A stretch of 64,000 nt of DNA, taken from contig RSEF01000004.1 of the NCBI GenBank assembly GCA_003993805.1, positions 78,660,206 through 78,724,205 on the forward strand, written 5' to 3'. Both the position numbers and the translations under genes were made by a program. Origin of the DNA: Himantopus leucocephalus. Taxonomy: Eukaryota; Chordata; Aves; Charadriiformes; Recurvirostridae. Below, piece by piece: positions 1 through 12,750 of this stretch. The notes under the pieces were generated by a model, which made no database searches, was not told the DNA's origin, and worked only from the letters and a program-made list of their open reading frames with translations. The first letter of the stretch is position 1. Each line of letters starts with the position of its first letter.

Positions 1-1929
1 CTCAAACTTTATTTAGTACAGTTTCCTTAGAAGCAAATTTGGCTGGGAATTTATGAGTACCAGTGCCTCATGGCTGTTCCTTTTCTTCAACTGCTATGGG
101 GAGGATGAAGGAAAGACCTTTAGGCTTGAGGAGCATTTTACTGCAGGAAATATTATGGCATTCTTCCTTATCTACATTAGGTAAAAATCAAGAAGTTAAG
201 AACCAAAAGCCAGTCAATGAAGAGAAAGGATATTTTGGGTTATGTTTCCCATAACAGTGGCAGTACATTTTTTTAAATTAAACTCAAACAAGGCAAAAAA
301 GAGGAGTTTGAAGAGGATTTTTGACAAACTGTATTTGTCTTCTTACATATGTCTAAACTTCATAGCTCTTTGTGAGTTAGGTTTTCTAGTTTATTGATGA
401 GTTCCTCTCAGAAATAGCAACTGCTCAAACATTTTGCACAGGGATTGGTAGTACACAGCATTCTGGTATTTATTGAAAACCATCAAAAATCCAATATAAA
501 ACCCCTTCACAATTTGATGGTATTCTGTGTCAATGAAGTATATCTAGTTATGCTGTGTATTGTCCAAAGCAAATGATAAAATATGCAGTGTTTGTTACTT
601 TCTGCAATGGCCAAGTTTAAAGAAGAAACGCACAAAATGAACTTCATACCTTACAGAAGAAATTTAAAAAAGATATTCTGAATACTATCTGCATCATAAT
701 ATCACCAGAGAAGCCAGAATTAGCTCTTTACATTTCAAACTAATTTGCTAAATGTTTTGCCTGTTCAAGCTGGTAAGGGACAAATTGTTGAGAAAATTTC
801 TGAGATAATATAATTATAATGAAATCTGCAACAGGATATAAAAAAAAGGACTTTTAAAACTGAGGAATCAATGAATTTTCTTGCAATGACAGTAAAGTTA
901 TATTCTTCAGAATTTCTTTGCACAGTTTCAAATTGTTTCAAGCCATAGACTGCTTAGAAATACATCAGTTTCCAAAGAAAACACTGGTTCTGAAATGAAA
1001 GCGTTTGCGAAAGGCATACATTTCCTTCCTTTAAAAGGAAGTCTTTTCCTTCACTGGAAGCACGATGAACCTATAGACAAATTCTCCTTATTCTGCAGAA
1101 AAAATTGTGATATAAAATCAAACTAAATGAAGTGTGTTTGTAATATTTTTGATACTTGAATAATAAAAAAATTCAAATTTTACCTATTGCAATGCATTGC
1201 TATACATTCCTCATTCCAATTTCATCATTCAAATAGGCCCTGAGAGTAATACACTGACCACTCCTAGCCAGGAAAGAGATCATTTGGAATGTTTCAGTTG
1301 AAAAGAAATGGCTATTCTCTAGTTCTATCCAGATCCCAATTTACATTTTCCTTTTGTATGCCACAATAGCAAACTTTTGACCTTGCAAAGGAAGAAATAT
1401 TTCTTCATTTCTTTCTGTACAAACTGGTTTACAGGGCTATGGCAGATCAGATGTCACATTTCATCTCACAAATACTAGGATTTCATTACTAGACAGAAAC
1501 ACATAATATGTTTTGGGATACTAGGAAAGGAAATTACTACTTTACTATTAAGTGTTATTAAATTGTTCCTAGTTTTAATTGTATATATTCTAATTCCCCT
1601 AAATTTTCCGGAATACATGAACATAAACTGAATTTCCTCTAACTTATTTGTACATGTTATCATTATTTCAAAAGCAGCTTTGAGAACATGTACAAAATCT
1701 GTTTTCTGTATCTGACCAGCCAATACTTTGCACGGTTGATAATAGTTTGCAAACTTGGTACCCTGTGTTTAAAAGACACTCTGTAAGACTGTTCTATTTA
1801 GCTCAACCTGAAACATCTGCACTGGGCTGAAAACAACTTATGTGGGCATAACTGCAGGCGCATTGAGAATCCTCTCAAACAAGCAAAGGAAGTAGATGAG
1901 GAATTACTCCATGCAAGATTACCCTTCAG
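1..1929. other. AT-rich unique sequence, no gene seen
   Basis: I recognise no gene, RNA gene or repeat family here. The short open frames (for example 63-254 on plus and 1475-1723 on minus) have no recognisable domain and no codon-like pattern. The sequence is AT-rich with many short A and T runs, typical of avian intergenic or intronic DNA. Confidence 0.6.
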
Positions 1930-2235
1930 GGGCAGAAGTGTGGTGGTGCAGGGTAAGGAGGTGCTCACCTTACTGCCCTTTCTAAATGTTGGGGCCCTGA
2001 GGGCACCAATAAGGCTGTCTCACCCTCTCATTCCAGCCTATTGGGAGCCCCATTTCAGCCCCAAGACTGGGGTCATCAGTCTCCACCCCGGGGATGCGAT
2101 AGGATGCAGGTTTTCAGATCCGCCACCACCCTGCCTGCCCACCCCTAAGTGGGGGCCCTGTTGCTCCTGGCACCCTGGAGCAGGGTGAGAAAACAAGGCC
2201 AAGCAAGGAAGCTGCTGGTGGGACACCATATTCTT
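1930..2235. other. GC-richer island of unknown nature
   Basis: This block of about 300 bp is clearly richer in G and C than the flanking DNA. It contains C runs, several GGGGCCC-type words and a few CpGs (CCCCGGGG near 2087). Open frames cross it on both strands (1940-2188 plus, 2038-2325 minus), but neither translation shows a domain or family motif I know, and they are proline/glycine-rich as expected from base composition. It could be an unrecognised old repeat, a regulatory island or a decayed exon. I cannot choose between these. Confidence 0.4.
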
Positions 2236-5200
2236 CTGGCTGTCCTCTTCTACTGTGTCATCAATGCATGACATTGCATAAACTAAGCCAGTATGTGCAT
2301 CCAACTTGCCTATAATCAGAGACATAAAGCCTGGAAACAGTTATAGTGTGAATTTTATCATGCAATTAAACTATAAAACCAAGGACCTGAAATATAGGAT
2401 TGTTAGAAATTGAAATAATTTCTGTAACCTGAATTCACTTGCTTGCACGCATGCAGAATGACATTTAAGACCTGGCCACACACTTAGGATCCCTGCTACA
2501 ATCAGTGCTTATGGTTGCAGAAATTACGTGTTTTTATGTTGAAAGCAAAGAGGAAATGAGATAAAGTTCTTATGATTAAGGTAAAAAATTACAGAGATGT
2601 GTATTCTTTTCCTGCTTTGTGATTCTGTTCTTAACAGAGTTCTGTCTGACAATATTTGTAATGCTGTCTCTTTGCCTTACAGAAGCAACTTGAAGCTGTA
2701 TTTGCAGAATTTCTGGGTTCTTTCACTGCAATTTAAACTAATTGAACCTGTGCTTTGCATGTATACAGCTGTATTAAAATGCTGAGAGCGCTAAAAAATC
2801 AAGTTCATACTCCTCCACGCTTGGCAAGCAAAACTAATACACTTTTTTCTTAATTTTGGTTTTCATCTCTACTTTTAAACACAACAAATGGAAAGCTAGA
2901 GCCACCTAATCTCAGGGTCATTGTGAAAATGCATTAATACATATCTAGGAATCGTTTTGATGTTATAATAGTAGCTTTAAAAAAGCACCACTACAAATTA
3001 TTTATTTTGTATGAAGTGCAGGTTTGGATAATACGTAGTAAATAAGGTCTAGTTAAAAAAAGATCTTAAAAAAGCTGACAGAAAGAGATACAAACAAATA
3101 TTAGTTTATGAGGTGTGGTACTGTGGGGAAAACAATACAACTGCATTCAGCTGACACACAGGAGGGAAAAATTAAAGTTATGTTATGAACTTTCCCTTTT
3201 TTGAGCTGTTTAGAGATCAATGTCAACCTTAATATTCTTACAAAGTAGGACCAAGTAATTAAAATTAGTATGGAAGTATGAAGAAAATAAGTCATACTTT
3301 TTAAAAGGGGGTTATTAAATTAAAATTATTATTTACTGAAATCTTTTTTCATAGTTTATAAACCCAGCCATCTGGCCATATTAAAAGAAAAAAAAAAGAT
3401 GACTCTCCCTTACAAGGTACCAATTTGAATTTCAGAATCATACGATTGCTTCATAATTGCTTGAAGCTTGAACATTATTTCAGTTACCAGCAATCAGCTG
3501 TTTAAAAATAGTGTCCTTAAATCATAGATCTGTATTTTTTTCTGGGCCATTTTCCCCTTAAAATTGACTTGACATTTAAAACATCAGCTTTTTCACAGTG
3601 TGCATCCCATCTGCAATTATGCTGCAGCCCACTCAGCCACTCAGCTTTATCCTTGCTATAGCAATAAACCTGGTAAAAGAACACGTGCTTGTGGATAAAA
3701 TGGATAGCAATCTAGCACACACACAGAAATGAAAAAGAATGAAAGAAAAAAAGAAAAAAGATAAACCATGAAGATTTGTTAAATAACTGGACCTCCTTAC
3801 AGACACGCATTACACCATGTGGTGCGGTATACAGTATTTGTACAGAAAGGCATATCGCATAGCGGAGTCTTTCCCCTGCTTGAGTAATTATGGAATCAAC
3901 AGTAATCAACCTCTCTCTCATACAAGAATACTAACAGAGTGGAACCGTTCACTTAATCTTATCTCATATATTTCATTTGTAATACGGAACAGCAAATTAG
4001 TAACAGTGTTTGTGTCCTGTGTCATAACTGCATAAAACTTTATGTTAGGGAATGATGATAAAAGGCATGGGTTTCCGTGCTTGCAGATTTTATTTAGAGA
4101 GTAGCCATTGCAAAAACTCTCAATAAATGCTTGATGGATCATGTTATGTGTGTTTGACCAAACTGTTTACACACAAATTTTGTAATAATTCAGTTTCTAG
4201 AGTTATTCCTAATTTACAATGGCATACAGAGGGAACTGGAGCAAGTTAGCCTGCAGTGTGTTCCGTGATCATGTGTCTACACAACTTGTTTTACCTGGGT
4301 CAGCTAGTCTAAAGTTCATTTAAATTTTCCTATTCTACTGAGCCACCAGTTGTGTAACTGAGTTGCAGACAGAATCTCCACTTTACTTGCTTGCTTCTCT
4401 ATTGATTTGCAAATCGCATCATGCAATTCATGCATTCATATAAACTGATATGGAAAGAAATGAAAATATAATTCCAAGTGAATTTACATACATACAAGTC
4501 TTTTCATGAGCAATGCAAACTGTGAACGTCTTTTTAATTGATTCTGTGCTTTCTATTTGCATTCACCTGTACTGAAGAAGCTTTAATATTTTCAATTACT
4601 GTGCAATTTATAATATCTCTTTCTTTTGCAAATGCTCATGTGTTTGCAATAATAATAATAGAGTACAATCATGCTGAAGCCTTTATCTCAAAGGAGATAT
4701 TTTGTGCATTTCTTCTCCAGTCAGCATATAACAATTTTAATGAAATTTGTAGGAATTTAGGCTGAAATATGTTTGGAATTCACCTATATGTAAACCTAAA
4801 AGATAGAAACTGATAGTAAAGAAGAGGTATGTAGGAAATAAGAAACTAGACTAAACTGAGAAGAAACCATACATCAATTTTGTTTGCTATTTAAAAGTTT
4901 CAAAATTACATCTGACTTTATTAACCTCTTGAAGAAAATTCCCATTACAAACTAAAATATTGAAGAAAGAACATCCCTAAAGTGTTGCCAAACAAGCATG
5001 AGTTTTCTTGCTGTAAGAAGTTGCTTGCCTAATTCAGAAGTTGGTGGCAGACAGCCAAACTTCTTTCCTGGATGTTAAGACTATACCATAAAATATCCCT
5101 AATGTAGTTTTCAACAGTTCTGTTTATCTCCCTGGGGATAAAAGAACCTGCTGTTTTGAAGTGTCAGATTTTATACTGTGTTGCAGTGAGTTATTTTTAT

Positions 5201-7639
5201 TTATCTTCCATTCTGTGTTTTTCCAAGGCATATACAAAAGTAATCTTCAAAGAGCTATTTGTACTATTTCAAATTTTTTTGTATTTAAGCTTTGGCTTGA
5301 AGAACCATCTGGAAAAAAACATATATACCTTATGTCCTGGACATTATACTCAGACTGTACACATCTAATAGATTTTTCATCATTTTTCTTCACCTTTTGG
5401 CAGACAAAAGAAGCCTGTCATTCTAAATCAGATTTTAAATGGTACTGTATGCTATTTGAGAACAGCAGATGTTTGGGTCACATTTAACCACACCTTCTTT
5501 TCTATTTTGTGTAGGTAAGAAATATCCAGGTTGTTTCCTGTCTGACTGTCTGCAAAGTTTTGCCTAAGGCCAAGTCTCTCCCATGCTTAGGATCTCCCCA
5601 GTCCAGCAGCAGAGGAAGAGCTGCCAGAAATCAAGAAAGGAGTTGTAGTGTCCTGAATGCATGCCATAAAACCTGTTGATGTGCACAGCATCCAAGCGTC
5701 TTCAGTAAAATATATGACTGGCATAATGTCCTTTTGGGATCCCCAGTCATTAAAAGTGACATATATGTTGCATGCAGGTAGGCAATTCTAACATCATGCC
5801 CATAAGGAGTTGCTCTTTGGCAAGAGAATCCTCTGGGGACCTCTAGCCCAAACCATCCCTAGTCATTTATTTCCCTTACTGAGCATGCAAGATGATTGAA
5901 AAATCAGACTTTTAAGTTGAAAAAAAAAAAACAAATCCAAACCCAAAAAACGTATACATGAAAAAATCCTTACTGTTCCACTTAAATGAACAAAAGAATA
6001 TGATTCCTTAAAATTCACATTTCCTTGAGAGTCTTGAAGCTGAATTTCCATCAGAAAGTCATTAAACTAGAAATTGCCCAAATATAAATGCTCTTTTTCT
6101 GGTAAGTAGAACTTTTAGCTGCTCGTACAGCTGAGCCCTGCAAATCTCTTTAGCATATATTTAATTTGAAGAAGCAGAACTACTGAGAGCAAAAAGAATT
6201 CCTCTCAGAAGTGCTCATAGATGTATCTAAGAATCCATAAAGGGGTTTGTAGCATGAAATCCTAGTCTCTGGCTAGATGTCAAGGTAGAAAATCAGCGCT
6301 TATCTGATTCATCAGTGACTTTATTTAAAATCTGAATTAACAGCATGGATATGACCCATGAATAAGTAGATGTCTTCACTCATTTATAGACCTGTATTTA
6401 AGTGCACACAGCAGAGCTGGAACAGAAACACTGATCTTGCATTTGGTTCTGTAAAATTGTTTTGGGGAAGAAATAGGACAAAACAATCTTGGGAATTATT
6501 GTTAATATTATAAAACTAAAAAAAGGTAGGAAAAGGTAGGAAAATACAGATTTTTCTGTAACAATTATTAGGGACTATGATGTAGTTATTATAAGCTAGG
6601 ATATAATACTATATCTTTGCATTTAACCTTCATATGTACATGTATTTTTACAATTTAATGTCTTTTGTGTGCACATAGTAAAAAGCAGAATTATTCTAAG
6701 TGTTTTCTTTTTCTATTTTATAAACACCACCATTAGGAGGAGACCTTAATGGAAGACTTCATATCAAATATGGAATTACAGCCATATCCTTCATCTTTGA
6801 ACTTTGTGAAACACATTAGCACTCACTGCAGAGGAGACTAAGCAGCTGAACTGTGCTTTGTAATAATAAATTATTAAACTGTCCCTTTGCAGCTCTTCCA
6901 GGTACTGGTGGTGATGATTATAAGGCTTTTCTGGGTTAATGTTATCTTCCTTCACGAAAATGGCTTATTTCTCCTTTGACTTTCAAGCATTCTTATTTTT
7001 ATGCATTTTGCTAGTTCCATAATTTTTGAAAATTCTCTTCTCATTTGCTATTTTAATCTATGCTTTTCCCCACTGTGTCATTGTACTTCTCTCTACTCCT
7101 GTGCTATGCTGTCCTCAGGCTAACACGAATAGCATTATGTACATCTCTGAGGTTAGATGAAAATCTAGATGAACATCTTTTTGTGAACATGGCCTCTAAC
7201 ATCTCTCTTATGTCTGTTTAAAATGTTCAGATACTGTAACCTGGGATAAACTTAATGCATTACCTGTTGCTATACTGCAAGAAATAGCACATATTCTCAT
7301 GCCAAAAGGTAGAGGATATACTCATCTATGTGTTTGTCTGACACTTGCATTCTACAGGCAGTAAAACTCCATCTATAAAGTAACTAAGGTCCAGATGCAC
7401 AGACATTTAGGGACCAAACATGAACTGATGCTTAGATGCTGTGATGGAGAATGCAGCAATGGTGGTGGTTATAGGAAAAGAATCGAGAACCAGTCGTTTC
7501 AAACACACTGAATCCACAAAGGGGGAAACAATGTCTGGTCTTAACTAAGGAGTAATGTTGAACTATTTACTTCTGTAGTTTCTATCAAATGTAATAGTTC
7601 ACAGATTCGTGCGGTCTAAAAATTCCAAACACAATTGAC
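2236..7639. other. AT-rich unique sequence, no gene seen
   Basis: No coding region, RNA gene or recognisable transposable element was found. Open frames such as 4538-4765 and 5161-5487 on plus are rich in F, I, L, S and C, as random AT-rich DNA gives, and carry no motif. A cluster of octamer-like motifs at 4414-4650 is listed separately. Confidence 0.55.
4414..4650. promoter_or_regulatory. Cluster of octamer-like (POU-type) motifs
   Basis: Seen: a perfect 12-bp palindrome GATTTGCAAATC at 4414-4425, ATGCAAT at 4431, ATGCAAA at 4513, an exact octamer ATTTGCAT at 4555-4562, GTGCAAT at 4601, TTGCAAAT at 4626-4633 and TTTGCAAT near 4643. Known: POU-domain factors bind ATGCAAAT and relatives, and C/EBP-type factors bind TTGCAAT-like words. 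Inferred: several such words in about 240 bp may mark an enhancer or conserved non-coding element. AT-rich DNA gives some of these words by chance, so this is weak without conservation data. Confidence 0.25.
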
Positions 7640-8165
7640 CGGAAAACATGCCACTGAGTCACTGAAGGGAGGGGTACGTCAGGGAGTCCAAGGGCAGGCT
7701 CTGCTACAAAGGAAGGGGAGCTGGGAGCAAGGATGGCAGTAAGGCAGCTGGAGCAGTGGCCTCACCTGCAAGGTGTTAGGATGTTGAACCAGGAAAACCA
7801 GGGAAAGAATAGGATCTGGAAACAGGCATCAGGGCCAGTCTCAGATCAGTGATCATCCGGCAAGTCTGTCATGATGAGTCAAGGTCACACCGGAAAGTCA
7901 TGTCCAGGTCTGGGTCAGGGAGGTAGAGGACCAGGTACAGAAGTAGCTGTCACAGCTGTGATATAGCTCAGGTGAGGACTAAGCCAGAAAGCCTCTGACT
8001 AAAAGCAGCTGACTAAAAGGAGATTAAGACCCTTGCTTCTAGCTCACTTCCCAACAGCTCTTGTCATTGAAGGAGCTGACCTTGGCCTGAGCCAACTGAA
8101 GTTACCTTACCTTAACTTACCTTAACTGAACTCATGGAACAGGAGATGCACTCAGGACTCTGTCA
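7640..8165. other. GC-richer block with GTCAGG/CAGG-rich text, possibly an unrecognised repeat
   Basis: About 500 bp with higher GC than its surroundings and many short recurring words (CAGG, GTCAGG, AGGTC, CCAGG). No long open frame crosses it. It ends in a small imperfect tandem of TTACCTTA-type words at about 8101-8127. The wording resembles old retroelement or satellite-like material, but I cannot name a family. The AT-rich flanks start abruptly on both sides. Confidence 0.35.
8101..8127. repeat. Short imperfect tandem of TTACCTTA words
   Basis: The words TTACC and CTTAA(C) recur four to five times in 27 bp at the right edge of the GC-richer block. This fits simple slippage-type duplication. 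Confidence 0.55.
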
Positions 8166-11100
8166 GGAAGAGTTTCCACCTCTGTTGAGTCAAAAAATTG
8201 TTTAGTAAATCACAGGACATCATATCAAGTCCAGAGAGTGTTATTTGTATATTTGAAGAAGACCAATACTTATTTTAATTAAGAAGTGCAGCCAGAGAAA
8301 CTCCTGGATGGAAGTGAATAAAATGAACTTCGGGATAAGACATTAAATCTGCCTGAACTCCCCAGAAGAACTGAAAGGAGAACAGGTTAAATGAGCTAAC
8401 AAGCTCATCCAAGATGAATATCTGAGGGTAGTCCCTGAGGGTGAAGTCCTGAAATGTGTTCTGTGAGAGAAAGGACATTCTTTCTCACGGATGGGTGCTT
8501 TTATCAGAGTCTCCAAATAGAAATGCAGCATGAGGCCCAAAACTGAAATTGTGACTGCCATCTTGTAAGAGGCAATTACTTCTTGTTGAGGTAATCTTGA
8601 CATAATCATATTAAAAGTTATTTTTCTTTTCTTTTCTTTGTTCATCTGTGTCTTTATTAAAATTTGTTACCCTATCATCTATTCTAGATGGTATGAATAA
8701 ATGTTCTTCTTTACATTTTGTCTTAACCTGGATGTCATTTAATGTTCTTCACCTTAGGGATGTGAGGGCTAACCTGGGACACAACAGCAAGTAAACAAGC
8801 ACTCAAGTAGCCACGGTATACCTTTCACTGAATCAAAGGCTAGGAGTGATGACTAACACTAATTGCATGCACTAGAAAATTGCCTTCACAGGGATAAAAA
8901 GAGGTATAATTTTTTATCAGATTTTTTAATTACTAAGAAGGTTCTGGAGTTCACCCATGAAGACTGCAAAGCACTTTTTGTGGGGTTTTTTTAATTATTT
9001 TTAAAAATAGAAATAGAATTATTGTATTTTAGGTAATAATTTCATTATGATAGGGCTTGTGTCTTCCTTCCACTGAGTTTTTCATCTTGTCTTTGCTACT
9101 CATTCACATTGTAACAGGCAATCACAGAGAAAGATCTGGTCCATATTCAAAAGAACACCCTCTTCTGCACCTACAATTACTTTATCTCAACAAAAGTAAT
9201 ACAGGTAGAACATTTCAGTGGAATGCATAAGCGCATGAAGCAGGAGGGGACTGAGGTTCTAAAAACCCACTTTGAATGCCTTAGAACATATGAATTGTGT
9301 AATCTCAGTCTAAAAAATGTTCTAGCTCTATTCAAAATAATTAGAAAAACACTGCATGAAAAATGAGTTTGGATTCATGTAATAAGAGGAAATACTATTT
9401 GAATTTAATGGTAAATCAGTCAATTTTTTTTTCAAAGATAATACCATATGAAAAATAAGAGCAAGTCAAAGGATTAACTATTTTTTAAATTTATGAAATC
9501 CTATTCAGAGCCCAAACTTCAGTAATTCAGTAATGGCATCACTTTTTTTTTTTCAATATTTCTTCCCATTTGTGACATACACCCATATAGTTAGAAAACT
9601 GAAACAATGCAATTTGAGATAAATGTTCAAGTAACCACTGCAATTTCAGTACATGGAGTAAACTATTCACAACCAGTTTGTAGGGTTTCAGACAATGCAA
9701 ACAAAGAAAAAGAATGAAATATATATTCTAAGCTCTAAAAAGAATTACAGTGTGTCTCTGGGCATGTTACAAGTACTGTGTAAAGCTAGGATTTCTTCAC
9801 TTAAATTTGTATTAATATAAGCATAATATAATCCAAATTTAAAAATTTATGGCTTATATAGGGTTAAATTATAATGGACACTGAGGAAGAACAAGCTTGT
9901 TCCGGGAAAAAAATAATATACTGTGGTATACTCTTCTATAGCGTTGGCTAGTACACACAGAAATGTAGCTAATGTTGGCATCAGTGCTTCTTCAAGGCTG
10001 GAGCAGAGGCACTAAGGCACTGTGGTACAAAGCCACATACTTGGCTCTTAGTCTTGTATGTGATTATTTACACTTGCTAATTCATTCTGTAGAGTACTAT
10101 TTTCAAACAGTTTATGTTGTGAATTGAAATTTTCATTGCATTAATGTTTATGCTGTCCAACAAAGCCAGTTCCTGGGTATATATTAGGTATTTGAATTTT
10201 TAAGCCACTTTGGCACTTATGTTTCCTTCTATTGGTTAAATTCAAACTATTTGCCTTGACTAGACATCATTTATGTTGTGTGGCTAGACATTTAAATGAT
10301 GTTTTTGTTCATCAGTTTAAATGAAAAAATAGTTTAAAGCAAGAAAATAACAATGATGAACCTTCAAAGACTTTTTAGATGAATAAACAATAACTGTAAA
10401 AGTAATTAAAATTTCATTTGAGAATCACAATTCTGAACACATGCAAACAACACTAAGTTTCAAACATGTACTAAGAGGTTATTTTAAATTTGGGAGATGA
10501 TAGACAAGTGGATAGCTCTTATTTAAACATTCAAATCTATCAACAAGATAACATAATGTTCTGTATCTCATTTTCTATCTCAAAACCATAATATATATCT
10601 AAATGAAAGTAAACAGACAAACAATTGTGAAAGAAGAGGAGAAAATATCTGGAACTGTACTGCCCTTTATTACCAGTGACATCACTGGAAAACAGTTGGT
10701 TAACGGATCTGTCAGAATATGCAAGATTTAGGAAGAATGTATTCAGAAGAGCAGACAGTTATATGTACACAAGGTTATTCTCAGCTCAGTCTCTCATAAT
10801 CCTGTTCCAAGACTGGGACATATTCTGATCTCAGGGGCATTGGTATGTATCCAGAGTAACTCTGCTTCTCTCAGTGCTTCTCTGCCCAGTTTACACTGGT
10901 ATTACTGTAAGTCCTGGAGTGTGATTCTTACCTTACATGAAGTGTCAAACATAAAATTTGTAAAAACAAATTGCAAAGCGGTGTAGGAAGCCAAGTCGAG
11001 CTCAGAAATATGTGTTAAATGAACTCAGTAATCAAACTGTGAGACATACTTAACATATGTTGAATTCATCTTTTCTGAATTTTCTTTCCCCATTCTGAAA

Positions 11101-11892
11101 GACAACTTTTCCATCAGCTCTGGTGCAGTTGATTTACTATAGGCTTATACAGATATATGCATAATGGTGAGGTTTTTCTTCTTTTCCATGCTATGTTTAC
11201 AATTTTAAGAGACACACATTATCATATACATGCCAGAAAGAAATCTAAGAAAGAGTAATCTGACATATTATGGTGGGATGTATTCACTCATACAACCTGA
11301 GGGCTGTAAGGGCATTAATCTTCAGTCACAAATGGCTCTGGGCCTAATCTTACCTCTATACTCAGTTGTAATGTGGTGATTCATAAATGTTTAAATTTTT
11401 GATTTGGAGTAATTATCTTTTGATATCCTCATAGGTCTCACAGAATTTGGAAATTTAGCAAAACCTCCTTCTCCTGATGACTGGATCTCTGTACCTAATC
11501 CTAATCTAGTCCAATAGCGACCCTATACATAGCCTCTCAAAATTAAGATATTCTTTGTGACTGGAATATCCAGATTAGTCTTGTGGGCTTTGTAGAACAC
11601 AGCAGTAAATCAAAGCCTTTGTTCCCAAACTGTACACTGTTTCCAACCTTTAACATACTCTTAATAGTAACCTACTGTCGTAGCTGCACCCTAAAATACA
11701 GCCCACAATAAAGCCTTTGCAATGTCAAACAGCAGTCCTTAATTTAGCCTTTGTTAACTTTGCAAAAAACTTATTCTATCTCTTTTACTTCCAAGACTAA
11801 ATGTAATTGTATCCACAATACTAACTATAATCTCAGTGACTCATTCAGGAACAAACACAGTACCACTCCTGACCTTCCACTACCTGTGAAAG

Positions 11893-11922
11893 CCAGTTTT
11901 GTGATCTGGCCAGTTTTGTGAT
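11893..11922. repeat. 17-bp-period tandem duplication
   Basis: The 13-mer CCAGTTTTGTGAT occurs at 11893-11905 and again at 11910-11922, separated by CTGG. This is a small, exact local duplication. Confidence 0.8.
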
Positions 11923-12245
11923 GAACTGAGATTTTCATGCAGTTGCGTGTGTGTGTATGCATTTGTTCTTAAAACCAGTTCTGACTCCATTACTAATAGT
12001 CAACCACTGATAAACACTCCATCAGGAAATGGCATTAAACAGTTCCCAGTTAGAGGCTGTCAGCACGTCCCATCCTGGATTTAGAGGTTTAGCAGGATGA
12101 AGACAGCATCGGCTGACCAAACCATAATTTTAAATGCAAACCTCACTCTAGCCTCAATATTTACTCTGTGATTCATCCTGATCTAATATTAATATTAACA
12201 CGTCCACTGAAAGATTCTCCATACAGGCCTGTCAAAACTGTGGAA

Positions 12246-12266
12246 GAAGCCAAATTATTTGGCTTC
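12246..12266. repeat. Inverted repeat, 9-bp perfect arms with a 3-base loop
   Basis: The arm GAAGCCAAA at 12246-12254 pairs perfectly with TTTGGCTTC at 12258-12266 around TTA. It can form a compact hairpin in DNA or RNA. It is not followed by a T run, and in a vertebrate genome it need not have any function. Confidence 0.8.
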
Positions 12267-12564
12267 TCCTGTCAAGGCTATGATATCAGCGGTTCTGAGG
12301 ACCATGAGTTCTTAGCTGTGCTTGAAAATAGTATTAGAGCTGGTGTTTGAATTAGGACTTGAACAAGAGCCCTGTTTATTGCTAGCTCAGGGTTCATGGT
12401 GTCCAGTTTAAACTGTGGAAACTGTACTAGCAAATCCAATGCATTAGGGTTATTTTATTCTCAATTTTGCAGGCCCTACCTACATATTGAATTGGGAATA
12501 TTTTCTCATTGTTGCAGTTTAACCCTCAGTTGCCTTTTCTTTGCTAGTGATCAACATTGTTGAT

Positions 12565-12750
12565 GAGAACAGGCTGCCCAGAGAAGTTGTGGATGCCCCA
12601 TCCCTGGAGGTGTTCAAGGCCAGGTTGGATGGGGCTTTGAGCAACCTGGTCTAGTGGGAGGTGGCCCTGCTCAGGTCAGGGGGTTGATCTTTAGATGATC
12701 TTTAAGGTTTATTGCAACTCGAACCATTCTATGACTCTATGGTTCTATGC
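12565..12750 (+). mobile_element. CR1 LINE, 3' end fragment (plus)
   Basis: This is a 5'-truncated CR1 non-LTR retrotransposon of about 185 bp. It reads from the conserved segment before the 3' UTR (words like GGCTGCCCAGAGAAG and TTGGATGGGGCTTTGAGC) through GATGATCTTTAAGG to a degenerate octamer tail (ATTCTATGACTCTATGG). This order and text are characteristic of avian CR1 3' ends. The piece is non-coding, and CR1 insertions do not normally make clear target-site duplications. Diverged bases suggest moderate age. Confidence 0.93.

Larger units (their letters stand above)
8166..12564. other. AT-rich unique sequence, no gene seen
   Basis: No gene or transposable element was recognised. The 60-codon open frame at 12168-12350 (plus) has no start context or family motif that I know, and it holds an inverted repeat. 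The part from about 11480 to 12200 is visibly richer in C than G on the plus strand, with recurring CCTAA and TAACC-like words. Confidence 0.55.

Noticed and set aside
5825..5862. Text resembling the complement of a CR1 3' end (CTCTGGGGACCTCTAGCCC)
   Set aside because: The match is too short and lacks the octamer tail and the neighbouring CR1 blocks.
11940..11965. Short GT-rich run (GTGTGTGTGTATG)
   Set aside because: Too short to list as a microsatellite locus of note.
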